Positions 34,032 through 44,930 of a stretch of 64,000 nucleotides of DNA are shown in pieces (the stretch's first letter is position 1; each line of letters begins with the position of its first letter). The position numbers and the translations under genes were made by a program. This DNA comes from Isoetes taiwanensis (taxonomy: Eukaryota; Streptophyta; Lycopodiopsida; Isoetales; Isoetaceae): NCBI GenBank assembly GCA_021234155.1, contig JAJEKV010000032.1, positions 3,601,835 through 3,665,834 of the forward strand, written 5' to 3'. Under the pieces are notes generated by a model. That model was not told where the DNA came from. It did not search any database and saw only the letters and a program-made list of their open reading frames with translations.

Positions 34032-34850
34032 TCCCACTATGAGAATCTCACATCCGACATTGCAGAATCGGTGAATGCATGGATTCTTGAAGCAATGATG
34101 GAGTTGATACGTCATAAGTTGATGAAATAGTTCTTTGAACGTAGAGAACAAGCCCAATTGACCTTACAGGCTACTGGAGAAGCAGGATCATATATGCTTG
34201 TAGCTTGTGGAGTATGATTATGTACTGTGTATGGGTGGTTTTGCTTAGTGGACTATCTCGTCCTCTAGGTTTTGAGTCCCATGTCATAGGTCCCTTGTAT
34301 GTATCTTGATGTTCCTTGATAATAGATTGTCGTCCTTCAAAAAAAAATAAGAAAAAAGAAAAAAAGAAATCAAGAATGCATATGAACGTGCAAGACATTA
34401 TCGGATTATTCCTGCAATCTATCAAGAGTTTGAGATAATTTCACAAAAGTATAGTCACGTGGTAAACTTGAGAACAAGAGTTTGTTCTTGCGATGTGTGG
34501 CAAGTAAGTGGATTGCCATGTGCACATGCAATTGCTGCTATTTTATTCAGGAAAGAGCGTATTTAGTCATATGCAATTCATGCGTACACATTGAGAGCAT
34601 ATTATGACGCCTATTCTCACATTATTCATCATCTTCTTCCAAGAGAACAGTGGCAAGAAGAAGAAGGGGATGGGAAGTTGCTCCCACCAAAGACGCATAG
34701 ACCTCCAAGACGCCCAAGAGAAGAATTCGAACAGAAGATAATGGCAAGAAAAAACGTCCTCTTCATTATAGTCGTTGCAGCAAAACAGGGCATAATCGAA
34801 AGAGCTATTGGGAGCCTATAGGTTAATGGTGTGGGATTTTGCATATTTTG
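34032..34850 (+). pseudogene. Mutator-like (MULE) transposase C-terminal part, interrupted
   Basis: The first piece (34032-34160) encodes HYENLTSDIAESVNAWILEA and FFERREQA, the conserved NLTSNIAES/RR block after the MULE catalytic core. After an insert, the second piece (34361-34850) encodes ARHYRIIPAIYQEFEI, the SWIM zinc finger (CSCDVWQVSGLPCAHAIAA), YTLRAYYDAYSHII and PPKTHRPPRRPREE. It ends in a degenerate knuckle (SRCSKTGHNRKSY, with Tyr in place of the first and last Cys). There are in-frame stops at about 34128 and 34565. MULE transposases move Mutator DNA transposons. The N-terminal half with the DDE residues is missing. Confidence 0.8.
34167..34360 (+). mobile_element. SINE-like insert in the MULE transposase
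   Basis: About 190 bp separate the two MULE pieces. The insert contains TTGCTTAGTGGAC, like a tRNA A box, and about 20 nt later GGTTTTGAGTCCC, a degenerate B box. It ends in an A-rich tail (AAAAAAAAATAAGAAAAAAG), after which the MULE frame resumes. A tRNA-derived SINE explains all of this. Target duplications were not resolved. Confidence 0.4.
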
Positions 34851-37429
34851 AATTTTGGAACTAATCTCTAAAAGTTTGATTTGAAAAAGTATTGTTTGGT
34901 TGTGCATCGTAAAACAGTCTACTCAAGGTCTTCGTTGATGACTAAAGGGTATGCTTGGAATTTTTTTTATTTGTGAAGGGTAAATTTGGAATATTGGCTA
35001 AAAGCACAAGGGTATTTTTGGAATTTGTAGGTTTACTTACCTTAACTACATTTGTATTCATAGCTAGTATAGTTAGGAAGGGTACTTTTGGAATTAATAG
35101 AAATTGAGGTTGGAATAATCAATAACTTCAAGGGTATATTTGAAATTTTACCAAAAAATAAATAAAGTTTTATGTAATATAAGGCTTAGCTTCAAACATT
35201 GGCAAAATGGCTACAACATAAATAAAAAACATTATATTTTCAAAATACATCATCTCGAAACATAAAGTTTCATTTAATAGAATGGCCTTAAAAAATTTGA
35301 CAATCAATAACTGATATATATTGTCAACTAAGTTCTAAATGATATATATTATCAACTAAGTTCTGAATGATATACATTAACTACTAAGATTATAAAAATA
35401 ATAATTTAAGAGTTTCACAAATGTAATTTATATGAATAATATATTATATCTTATACAAAGCCCTAGCCTGTACAAAGACAAGGTTCGGACATCTAGCCTA
35501 GCCAAGATATCCTTGTCAGGCCAGACTTATCAGCTCCACAAGGTTCGGACAGCTCCACAAGGTTCGGACATCTAGCCTAGCCAAGGATATCCTTGTCAGG
35601 CCAGACTTATCAGCTCCACATGTATATTGGGACAGCCTTATAGACCTTATCACTTGTTCATGAACATATAATACTGTTTCAAAACATCAAGTAAAAAGTT
35701 CACCATCACTGATTTTATCAAACATATATACAGTTTGTCCGGTTAGACTTGTCTGTTCCGAATTCAAAATGAAGATAACCTTATAGGAGGTATTTTGCAG
35801 TCAAATTCAAACTAGTCTTTGATGTACTGTTCCGAAGCCTAATCAAGGATGCAATAATACATACAATGTTTCATTTAATCAACATACCTTGTTACTTTAC
35901 AGAAGTAGAACTTATTGCTTTAAGAATAGATGACATTCAGTCAATGCGATATGGCTTGTGAACAATAGAACAATAGAAGCAAAACTTTAAGAAGGACCAC
36001 ATTTTCAAAATTTTTCAGAACTTTTTCCTCATATATAAAGCAATGGTACAACAGTGTAGTACATTAGACAACATAAGACATGTTGCACAAGCAAATTAAG
36101 AGCAGCCTTTATGGTTTTATATGGCTATCTTGATAAAGCCTTTTAAGAAAATTTTAAAACATGAAGCCATAACCGAGTTTAAAAAGACCAGATTATTGGA
36201 GAGCAGCCTGATCCCAGTTTCTTGCTAGAGTATTAAGTCTTTTCAGCACCAAAATAGCTTGATGCTTCAGTTTTCATTTATAACACTTAAAATTGGGAAG
36301 AAATCGTGACCTGAATGTCTTAAAGACCTTATTTTTGTTCCAGAAATGCCACATGTTTTCTGACAGCCAGAACTTCATGGAAACCATCTTTTGTTGCTAA
36401 GATAACACTCGTGGAAGTGCTCCAAGCTAGTAAATGCAAACAAGGAGGTAGAGAAGACTCCAGTTACCTGCAATCCAACCATTCAAGATTAGCAGGTAAG
36501 CAAAAGAGTCTCGTGGCTTATCGCCCTTCAACCTTAGAAAATAAATGCATAGATATCATCCCAACATTAATCTGGTCTTGAAGAAAATATTCAGCATATC
36601 ATATCATACAGATATCATCTCAACATTATGATTAAGAATTCTTGTATCCAGCTCAAGCATACGGCCTTACTATGATTAAACATGCCCCTAAACAAATGTA
36701 TGTGGGGTATAACAATAGATATTCCATAGATAATTCAAGCCACAAAAATGAGAGCCAGAAAAACTTCCTGTTTGTAGCCATGATTATGGCCTGATCATGC
36801 TACCAAAGATCGTGTATCATAACTGTTACAAGTGTGGATATAAGCTTAAAGATCAAGAGTCTAATCTTCAATGCTGCTACTGTTGTATCAGCTAGGTTAA
36901 TATGAAGACAAGCATATTTTACAATGTAAATGTCAAAGTTAAGAGTTTAAAATAGAAGTCATAAGTGGCCTGTCATATTAACAGTAGATGTCTAACCTGT
37001 ATTTATCTTCCTAAAGAATGAACCATGTAAAAACCCAAGTTTCCCTTCAAAGTTTTACAGAAACAGGCTTAGGGCCAGGCAAACATTTAGTTCTTAGAGT
37101 GAGGCAAAGATTAACTTCTGAACAGAGTGTTCAGAAACAAAAATATCAGCCAATCATACGAATCTAGATAACCTCAAAGCTACTTAGTATATTTTATGTA
37201 GAGAGTCATCGTTTATTTTTCAATAATCTAACCAAACTCTACTGTTCATACAGCACAGAATATGGAATTTAAAAAAAAACGGTCCTTAGAATACCTTATA
37301 TGTCACTTTTGCAAAACATGAGTAAAAAAGTCACAATCTTGTTTTTTGCAACTATTTTCCACCCTTAGTTTCGTTATAATCATAAAGAACTTATGCTAAA
37401 AAGAACCTGATTGGGATGCGCGTCCTCAT
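34851..37429. other. AT-rich noncoding DNA
   Basis: No gene seen. Positions 34930-35170 contain several variants of AAGGGTATTTTTGGAATTT. This is a mildly repetitive AT-rich sequence of unknown origin. Confidence 0.4.
35479..35620. repeat. imperfect tandem duplication, ~62-bp unit
   Basis: AAGGTTCGGACATCTAGCCT ... CTTATCAGCTCCACA occurs twice (35480-35540 and 35558-35620). Between the copies is a short third partial copy, AGGTTCGGACAGCTCCACA. The second unit has one extra G in AAGGATATCC. Confidence 0.85.
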
Positions 37430-38141
37430 TGTCCAAAAGCTCATTCTAAGTTGTGGAGAAAAACATCTTGATTTGCATCAGCTTATTTTGCTGCAGAAAG
37501 TAGTCCTGAGACTGCCCAGCGCCAAGAGTTGATATTTTCTTGCCCCTGCCTTGAATAGAGTTGGCTATAAGGCACCATGAGGAACTGCCATTGTGCAAAG
37601 ATCATCTAGGGCATCAACATCAGCACCAATATTCTTCCTTGCATTTCCATGCATTGCATAGGGCAAGCATCCATGTCCTCTGTTCTTCTCATTGTATTAG
37701 AGCCAAGCCCACTGAGGCGCTCTTCTCGCTGCTTAAAATGTTCTTGCCTCTGCTCAAATGTAGGCTTTCAATCAAATGACAAGTAACAGCATAAAAAAAC
37801 TCATATTTGTAAGCGAAGTATTGATTAACTCCGCGTCCCGCCTTGTGTCACCCATCAACTCAGAAGAAAATGAAGCCGTGGATGGCCTATGTTGACTGTG
37901 TAAATCAAATTTAAAGACAAACTCTGGAAGGATTTTGAGGATCAAATCGTACCATATAGGCATGTAGAATCGTGTAGCCGTTTGCATTCCCATGCTTGTG
38001 TTGTAAAATTGTAGCCTTCGATTGTACAGCACCGCCGTTTCTTGCATGCTGCTCTGAAACCCTAATCATCATTCTAGAGTCTAGGTTCAAAAGGTACATG
38101 TCCACATAGGAAATACAAAAATAAAAAAATGTCAGTTGCAT
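37430..38141 (-). pseudogene. unrecognised protein fragment, frameshifted
   Basis: On the minus strand one frame reads KPTFEQRQEHFKQREERLSG, then GSNTMRRTEDMDA. A second frame continues with NIGADVDALDDLCTMAVPHG. After a stop comes NSIQGRGKKISTLGAGQSQD. The three pieces are collinear and have protein-like composition, so they look like one conserved segment broken by a frameshift and a stop. I do not recognise the family. Minus-strand frames at 37772-38141 may be upstream parts but carry no clear domain. Confidence 0.35.
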
Positions 38142-40594
38142 AAAGGCACCGAAAAGTTGGTGCGTAGATAATCTTCACATATTGTATTTCGTTGACCACT
38201 TTGCTAAAGATTCTCAAAGCCCAAATAAATTATTTGGTGGAGTACGCCGCCACACTACTTAAAAGGCTTTGAAATAACCAAGTGTGAACAAATGACTTTT
38301 GCTCCATCCATAATGTCAAAATCACATGAATTCCTATGAATTCAAAAAATATTTCCCTATTTCACATAGATATTCTAAACTAGTCACAAAAGTTGCAAGG
38401 CGGCAAATATTATGGCATATCACAAGGTATAGCGATACCGCAACCCAATGCCAGCCAAAGGAACAAAAGATATGCCAAACTTAGCACACGTAGCTATCTT
38501 TCATAGTCCAAATCTCAAATTGATGTCAAGTAAAATTGCATAAAAAAGTTATGCATGCAAGTTACTAGATAAAGACAAGTGGCAAGCATTACTTATGATA
38601 GATAGAAAGTAAGTGCATGCATGCATGCAAATCAAGCATGGTAAACGTTAAAATGAATACCCCTTCTTTTTTTAAGATAGATAGATAGATTGCATACCTT
38701 GGAATTTAGCCAAAACTCTTGTAACTTCTCATGTTGCATCGATTGGCATGATATGCCATGTACCAAAGTGTAGGGTGTGTGCCCCATAGATCTAAATTGC
38801 CCACAAGGGGTATTTGGCAAAATTAAGGTGCACAGATTTCATCATTTATACAGACCATGCATCTGCACGTGGTTCAATGTAGGATATGTGTTCACTCCAT
38901 CTCCATACCTACTAGGTTCCAAATAGTTATGAGCAGTAGGATACAATAGGACAGTTCAAAATATCGGAGTTGCATTCCCCAAGGCTTATGCAATTGCTTT
39001 CCGATAGATCTACACTAGCTCAGTAATTCACTATCATGTGCCACTATCCAGAACTTAGTCAAAGTTCAGTCCAACATATTCTACCTTCAACATTGGTAAA
39101 TAATATCATGAGTATTTATTTGAATTAAATATTATTTCAGAATTCTATAATATTGTGTTCATGTGTAGCCATAAAGGCAAAGTTGTACAATATGAATCCA
39201 AAACAGGGTCATGAAATATTGGTCCTCCTGGAATAGCAATGCCAACAAGGTCATATCTGCTTTCCAAGGTACTTTCCAAGTGTTAGTCTAGGATCTTTAA
39301 TTTACGGGTTTATTGGAGGATTTAAATACAAGAATAATTTTGATGTTGTTATATATATTTTTTTGTTAAAGACCGGCTAGAAATGTTTTGGAGTGGGGAC
39401 AATCTAAAACAATCTTTTAAAATCTATAGGCTGGTGATGATCAACAATTTAAGATCCTTTATGGTGCATGGCAATTTCAATACCTGCTTTGCTGATGGCA
39501 ACATGATAATTATATCATCCTCCCATTACAACAAAGCTTCCACCCTCTCGCGTGCTCCGATTGCATACCATTTGTTCAAAAGTATACGATCACGTTGAAG
39601 GCCTAGCTTCTCTCTATTGCCATTTATCATTATACACTTTGTTTTATATTAGAAAGTTGAAAGTTCAAACATGTCTATTATGATATAAAGTAAAACATGT
39701 CATGATGATGTAAATATATGAGATAAATACGTTTATTAAAAGTAACTTAATAGCCATAAAAGTTTAAGAAGATGCAATAAAGTTACCACCTCCACTTAGT
39801 GTATTCGCACGTATACTAGTTATAAGACATGTTTATTGGGTTTATTTATATGTTTTCATCGAAAATATGTACTTTATAAATTTTTTTCAATATTATATTA
39901 ACTATATATATATTTTGTTTAAAACTTTTATAATCTAAACAACTTACTTTTGTTTAATTTATATCTTGCTTCAATGTCAATGAAAGGCCTTGGTATGCAG
40001 TTGAATGGCACTATAAAAAAATTGTCATTCACTTTAAAAGGTAAAATTAAAACTTATCTTTCAAGAAAACAAGGGGAATTCAAATTAACCTTTGCTGATA
40101 TATGAACAAATTAAAAACTATAATGAATATGGGGCTAAGTTATTTGTTGCTAATTCACTAAATAATGTGTTTAAAGAACTCCTATTCTAAACACATTCTA
40201 CATTCAATCTTGGTAAACAATATCATAAGGGTTAATTTGAATTAAATATCATTTCAGGATTCTATAACATTGTGCTCATGTGTAGCCATAAGGGCAAAAT
40301 TGTACAATATAAATCCAAAACAGGCTTATGGAATTTAGTCCATAAATATACGAGGTTAAGAGTTTCACAAATATAATTTATATGAATAATATATTATACC
40401 TTCTAAAATAAATTCAAAAATAAAAATGCCAATGTAATAAAAACCAATATTAAAAGTTCGACAAATATAAAAAAGAAAAAAAAATTATAAGCAGTATGCT
40501 TTTAACATAAATAACAATTCAAAATAATTTTCATTACGTTCATAAATACTAAATTATAATGTAAATTTTATAAGTAAGAACTTGCATATGAGAT
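38142..40594. other. AT-rich noncoding DNA
   Basis: No gene. Small repeats: (GCAT)n near 38613-38630 and (GATA)n near 38678-38690. A segment near 39070-39220 is echoed at 40185-40340 (CATTCTAC...TTCAA, TAGCCATAA, GCAAA-TTGTACAATAT), suggesting an old dispersed or tandem repeat. Confidence 0.4.
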
Positions 40595-41123
40595 AAATAG
40601 AATAGAATACATTAATGTCCCTTGTGCCGCGAGGCCCCTGGACTTGTGTAGCATGGGCGAGCTCCCTAAAAAAAAAAAGGGGGTGCTACTAGCACATCAC
40701 GCTGTTATGATGTAGCCTTTTCTGAAGGCTGACTTTTTTCTTTTAATACCAGCATCCCGCTTTACCTCGGCTTCGTGGCCATGCAGTGATGCGTCGTTAT
40801 CAATCAGCTTTTAACTGAACAATTTGTATGGGGTTTTATGACCCGTTTTGTACGGATCATATTACGAACCCTCTTTCACTGTGTACTTCTCTATGTCTGG
40901 TCAGCATTCTTTGAATCACATCTGCCAGATCTCGAAGCGATTCTGTTATCGTCATCAGAATGTAGACCGGTGCCCCCCATCTTATACTTCTGTAGTTGTC
41001 TCTGATGTCTCCGTAAATCGGGCAATCGTTAATCATGTGGTTCTCATCCTCTATTCTCCCATCGTCACAGATTCTGCATATCCTGTCCTCCTTGTCTATG
41101 TTAGTATTCAATGCACCTTGTGA
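40595..41123 (-). pseudogene. LINE 3' end: ORF2 C-terminal zinc-finger tail
   Basis: The minus-strand frame 40857-41111 contains CRICDDGRIEDENHMINDCPIY, the Cys-His motif (C-X2-C...H-X4-C) that ends LINE ORF2 proteins after the RT. Downstream come a GC-mixed 3' UTR with A11 (about 40669-40679) and a tail ACATTAATGTATTCTATTC. Only the last ~530 bp are present, so this is a classic 5'-truncated LINE. It may belong to the same family as the 5' fragment at 5124-6486, but the two do not overlap, so this cannot be tested here. Confidence 0.65.
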
Positions 41124-41640
41124 TCAAAACCAATGATCTAATGCCTTTGCAATAGAAAACCAACTTAATATCCAATTATGAACTCAAGGCTTATAAATTC
41201 AATATGCCACTATAAACCTTAGCCAACAAGAATTTAAAAGTTTCAATGGTTATAAGCACGAAAAATGACAAGTCCCCTTCGACCGAAAATGCTTTCGGAT
41301 TGTCTCCTCTCCAGATCAATCTGCTTCCGGCTCAATCCATTCATTCAGCTTCCTTCCTTATATATAGACTGCTATACCTGACGGTTAGCAGTGGATCGCG
41401 GATTTCGGTGCCGGATCGGTCGCTTTTCTTTAGCAGTTTCCAGGGATATATCCCACATGCACAAGAGTAATAAACAGCTCGGCGAACCATTGAACGAAAT
41501 TAAAAATGTAAACTAGCAATAGGTCATATTTTCTAGACCTTTAAACAACTTGGGAACCATTAGGAAATCTTAGGAAGTCTTCAACCTAATAGTATCATGT
41601 CTGTGATCTTCAGTTGAGCTCATCTGCAGGTGATCCCTAA

Positions 41641-41693
41641 TCATATATGATAAACAATGTCAAATCCCAACATTCCTCCTTTATCATATATGA
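41641..41693. repeat. 14-bp inverted repeat across the copia PPT/LTR border
   Basis: TCATATATGATAAA (41641-41654) and its exact reverse complement TTTATCATATATGA (41680-41693) flank the LTR start and include the end of the polypurine tract. The loop is 25 nt. Confidence 0.9.
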
Positions 41694-41708
41694 CTGTAAC
41701 AGAACCAA

Positions 41709-43259
41709 TTAAGTTGCAGCCCAAACATTTAGGCTATTCCTGAACTTAGTGAACTTACTTTCAGTTAGAGCCTTGGTGAGTACATCAGCTATTTGATCTG
41801 CAGTGCATATATATTCCATCTGAATGCAATTCTTGCTGGCTAGTTCCCTGATGAAGTGCATTGACAACTCTATATGTTTGGTCCTTTCGTGATCAACAGG
41901 GTTTTTCACAATTGCCATGCAGCTTTGGCTGTCAGTCAGGATCTTAGTTGCCTCATTTTGAGCACATCCAAGTTCTTCCAACAGCCTTCTGAGCCACACT
42001 ACTTCCTTAGATGCTAGAGAGGCAGCAGAATATTCTGCCTCAGCAGAGGACATTGCAGTTGCATTTTGTTTTTTTTGTTCTCCATGATATAGGCCCTCCT
42101 GCTAGAAAGATAACATAGCCAGATGTTGATTTTCTCATGCTTAGATCCCCTGCCCAGTCAGCATCACTGTATGCTTCCATTTTCAGATTTGAACTATCAA
42201 ATTTAATTCCACAATCTCTATATCTGAGAATTCTTTTTCCTGCTGCCTTGCTAGGTTGTGACATCTCCTGCTTAAAATGTTGACATCATATGCTATATCT
42301 GGTCTGGTGTTGTTGGACAGATATAAAAGACAACCAATGAGTGCCCTATATGGTATGTCTTCCATTTCCTTAATTTCAGCTTCATCCATGTTTATGTCTG
42401 CTGTCAACTTGTGACCAGGTACCATAGGTGTTTTTGCAATATTAGCTTCAGCTAGGTTAAACCTAATCAACATATTATCAATATGTTTGCTTTGTTTTAG
42501 GCAGAGCTCCTGTTTATCCCTGTTTCTTACTACTTCAATTCCTAGAAATTTCTGCAATTCTCCAAGATCAGTCATATGAAAGCGTTTCTTTAGCATGCCT
42601 TTGCAATGATTTAGCACTTCAATACAATTTGCACCCATGATGCAATCATCCACGTAGAGAGCTATGATGCAGAATTTTGAATCCTCCCTGTACATGTACA
42701 TGTTCCCATCATTCTTAAGTTTTTCAAACTTTTGTTCCCTGAGAAAGTTGTCCATGCAGAAATACCACTCTCTAGGTGCTTGTTTTAATCCATAAACAGC
42801 TCGTTTCAATTTCCATATCTTGTTTTCTTCAATTTCAATTCCATCTGGAGGTCTCATGTAAATGTCTTCTTCTAGTTTTGCATTTAAGAAAGCAGTTTTA
42901 ACATCCATGTGATGTAATTCTAAGTTCCATGCTGTCCCCAAAGCTAATAACAGTCTTACACTTGTTAGTTTCACTATTGGGGAGTAAGTCTCATCATAGT
43001 CTCTCCCTTTCCTCTGTGTGAACCCTTTTGCTACTAATCTGGCCTTGAATTTTTGACTGCCATCAGCACATGTTTTAATTTTGAAGATCCACTTGCTTCC
43101 TATAGCTGTTTTCCCATCTGGTAGATCTTCTATTTCATAAGTTTCAGTGGTTTTAAAAGAGTTTAGTTCCTCCTCCATAGCAACCAGCCATTTATTCTTT
43201 TCTGCAGAGGTCAACACATCATCATATGTTTGAGGAATTTTATTGTCTTCAAGTATTGC
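41709..43259 (-). pseudogene. pol: copia reverse transcriptase and RNase H
   Basis: ORF 42183-43217 is a nearly complete copia RT: GSKWIFKIKTCADGSQKFKA, RLVAKGFTQRKG, HHMDVKTAFLNAKLEEDIYM, VYGLKQAPREWY, the catalytic IIALYVDDCIMGAN and NTRPDIAYDVNILSR. The frame is open back to ILEDNKIPQTYDDVLTSAEK at 43250, where element A2 cuts it. RNase H follows in shifted frames: YSDADWAGDLSMRKSTSGYV (42040-42264), then MSSAEAEYSAASLASKEVVW and DSQSCMAIVKNPVDHERTKH (41709-42053). Two frameshifts, near 42235 and 42050, disable it. Confidence 0.9.
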
Positions 43260-44871
43260 TGTGACGTCCCCTACTCATATACGGTGCACTCACCGTATAC
43301 AAACAGGAGTTCATCCCCCATACCAGCTCCATGCTAATATAGGGCCCTCCACGTATCACTGCAACCTTGAAGAGTTCCAGTGGGAAGAATGAAGGGGTCC
43401 TTTACCCTGTCTCCCTCAGGGCCTACCTAGCTGCGGAAGCGTAAACATACATGTCAGTAGTACATACATCTACATCATATGACCATCACGAAGGATGGTC
43501 CTCCACATATCTGCATAGACGAAGATCAGCACATCACATAGGGAATCCTACCCAAGGCTCATACACGGGGATGGGTGACAAGCTTGGGTCTCCGTGAGGT
43601 CATTGCGCATGCAATTCATGGCAATGGATTTGGCCGGCATAAGAACATGGCTTAGGGTTATCCACTCCATCCGCCCCTCACGTGCACACTTTGCGAGAGT
43701 AGGCTGAAAAGTGTTGGGACTCGATCAGTAGCCAGCAGGGTGCATAGCCAAAGGGGCTATTCACGGGTTGCATCTCCCCGGTCCGATGGGGCGGTAGGGA
43801 TCACTCCCTCCGAGATCTACATCTTTGACTCAAGGTGACTAGAGGGCCACTGCCCGTATTCGACTTGAACCCATTGGAAGGTGAACCCCACCCCACGGGT
43901 GTCGAGCCCATGCCTTGCCCGCACTCAGTGGCAAGCCATTAGACCTAGTCACAATGATCCCCGGTAGCACTAACACACCATAGGGATCGTTCAAGAGTCA
44001 GAACACGAACCTCCTTCTAAGCGGTCGGCCCCTTCACCCACAAACCGTGTGTGGTTCTTGTGCACAGGCCGAATCTATAGTGTGCTAGAGAGGCTAATCT
44101 AGGAGCATCTACTACCAAGCTTTAGGTCTCTACCCCCTTCCCAATACAAGGAGTTCATAGAGATACATCATCCACATACATCACAGAAGAACTAAAGAAC
44201 TATATCTAATCTATATCATAGAGTTAGGTTCTTTAGTTAGAATCTGCTATCTAGAGATCTAGAGGGCTGCTATGGGCAATTTAAGAGGCTAAACCTACTT
44301 ATTCGATGGCTGAAATGGGGTTTAGACTATTAAATTGCCTAAATACCTGATCCCCGAGTTTCCTCCTCGACTGAAGCTCGACCATCTGTTTGAGATGCTC
44401 GAATCAAGGAAAACTAATGATGCAATTCTCTCAGACAGAGTCTGGGAGGCGGTTTTGACCCTTGGGGCAGTCAAAACAGAGCTCTAAAACCCTAGAAACG
44501 AAAATGGGCAAGTTAGGGTTCTCCTACTTAAATAGACAAGGGGTTGGCTAGGGTTTCCAATTATCCCCTTTAGGCATGTGGGATAATTGGAAATGGGCCC
44601 ACTTGCCTTTAAGGGCTAGGTGGCCAAATGTGCCCACATGGAAATGTGTGCACCCAAATGTGCCCACATGGAAATGTGTGCACCTTAATAAATGTGCATG
44701 TGCACATTAATAAGAAATGCACATACCTAGCAAGTTGCCCCTTAGGGGCTACTAGCCTGGCTACACACGCCGGCGACATTACCGCCGGTCGGGGTGGCGG
44801 TACGCTGCGTGGCGAGGCGAAAGATAAAGATACGCCCGGGGACCGTGATAATCTTTGGCCGGAACGCCACA
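43260..44871 (-). repeat. 3' LTR of element A2
   Basis: Read on the minus strand, a 1612-bp LTR starts TGTGGCGTTCCGG and ends GGGGACGTCACA, matching the termini of the A1 LTR. The promoter region has CTATTTAAGTAGG (about 44527-44539). The sequence from 43260 to 44160 is the inverted homologue of 33120-34013. It interrupts the copia pol frame at 43259/43260. The base-level insertion site is clear on this side (flank ATTGC); the far side was not found. Confidence 0.85.
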
Positions 44872-44930
44872 TTCTCCCCACCTTGAAATGATCTTTGTCG
44901 CGGCAAAGATCGTGGGTCTCCCCACCTTGG
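44872..44930 (-). promoter_or_regulatory. double polypurine tract of A2
   Basis: On the minus strand TTTCAAGGTGGGGAGAA directly precedes the LTR (44872-44888), and a second CCAAGGTGGGGAGA lies 40 bp upstream (44917-44930). Between them is an imperfect palindrome (GATCTTTGCCGCGACAAAGATC). A1 has the same arrangement. The LTR-adjacent copy is the expected plus-strand primer site. Confidence 0.7.

Larger units (their letters stand above)
41123..43259 (-). mobile_element. Ty1/copia element, 3' part
   Basis: RT, RNase H, polypurine tract (AAAGGAGGAA on the minus strand, 41673-41682) and the start of a 3' LTR (TGTTGGGATTTG from 41672 downward) are in the correct order. The LTR runs to about 41123, where the LINE fragment begins, and carries a TATATATAAGG promoter box (about 41357-41367). 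The 5' half (gag, protease, integrase) is cut off at 43259/43260 by the LTR of element A2. Confidence 0.85.
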
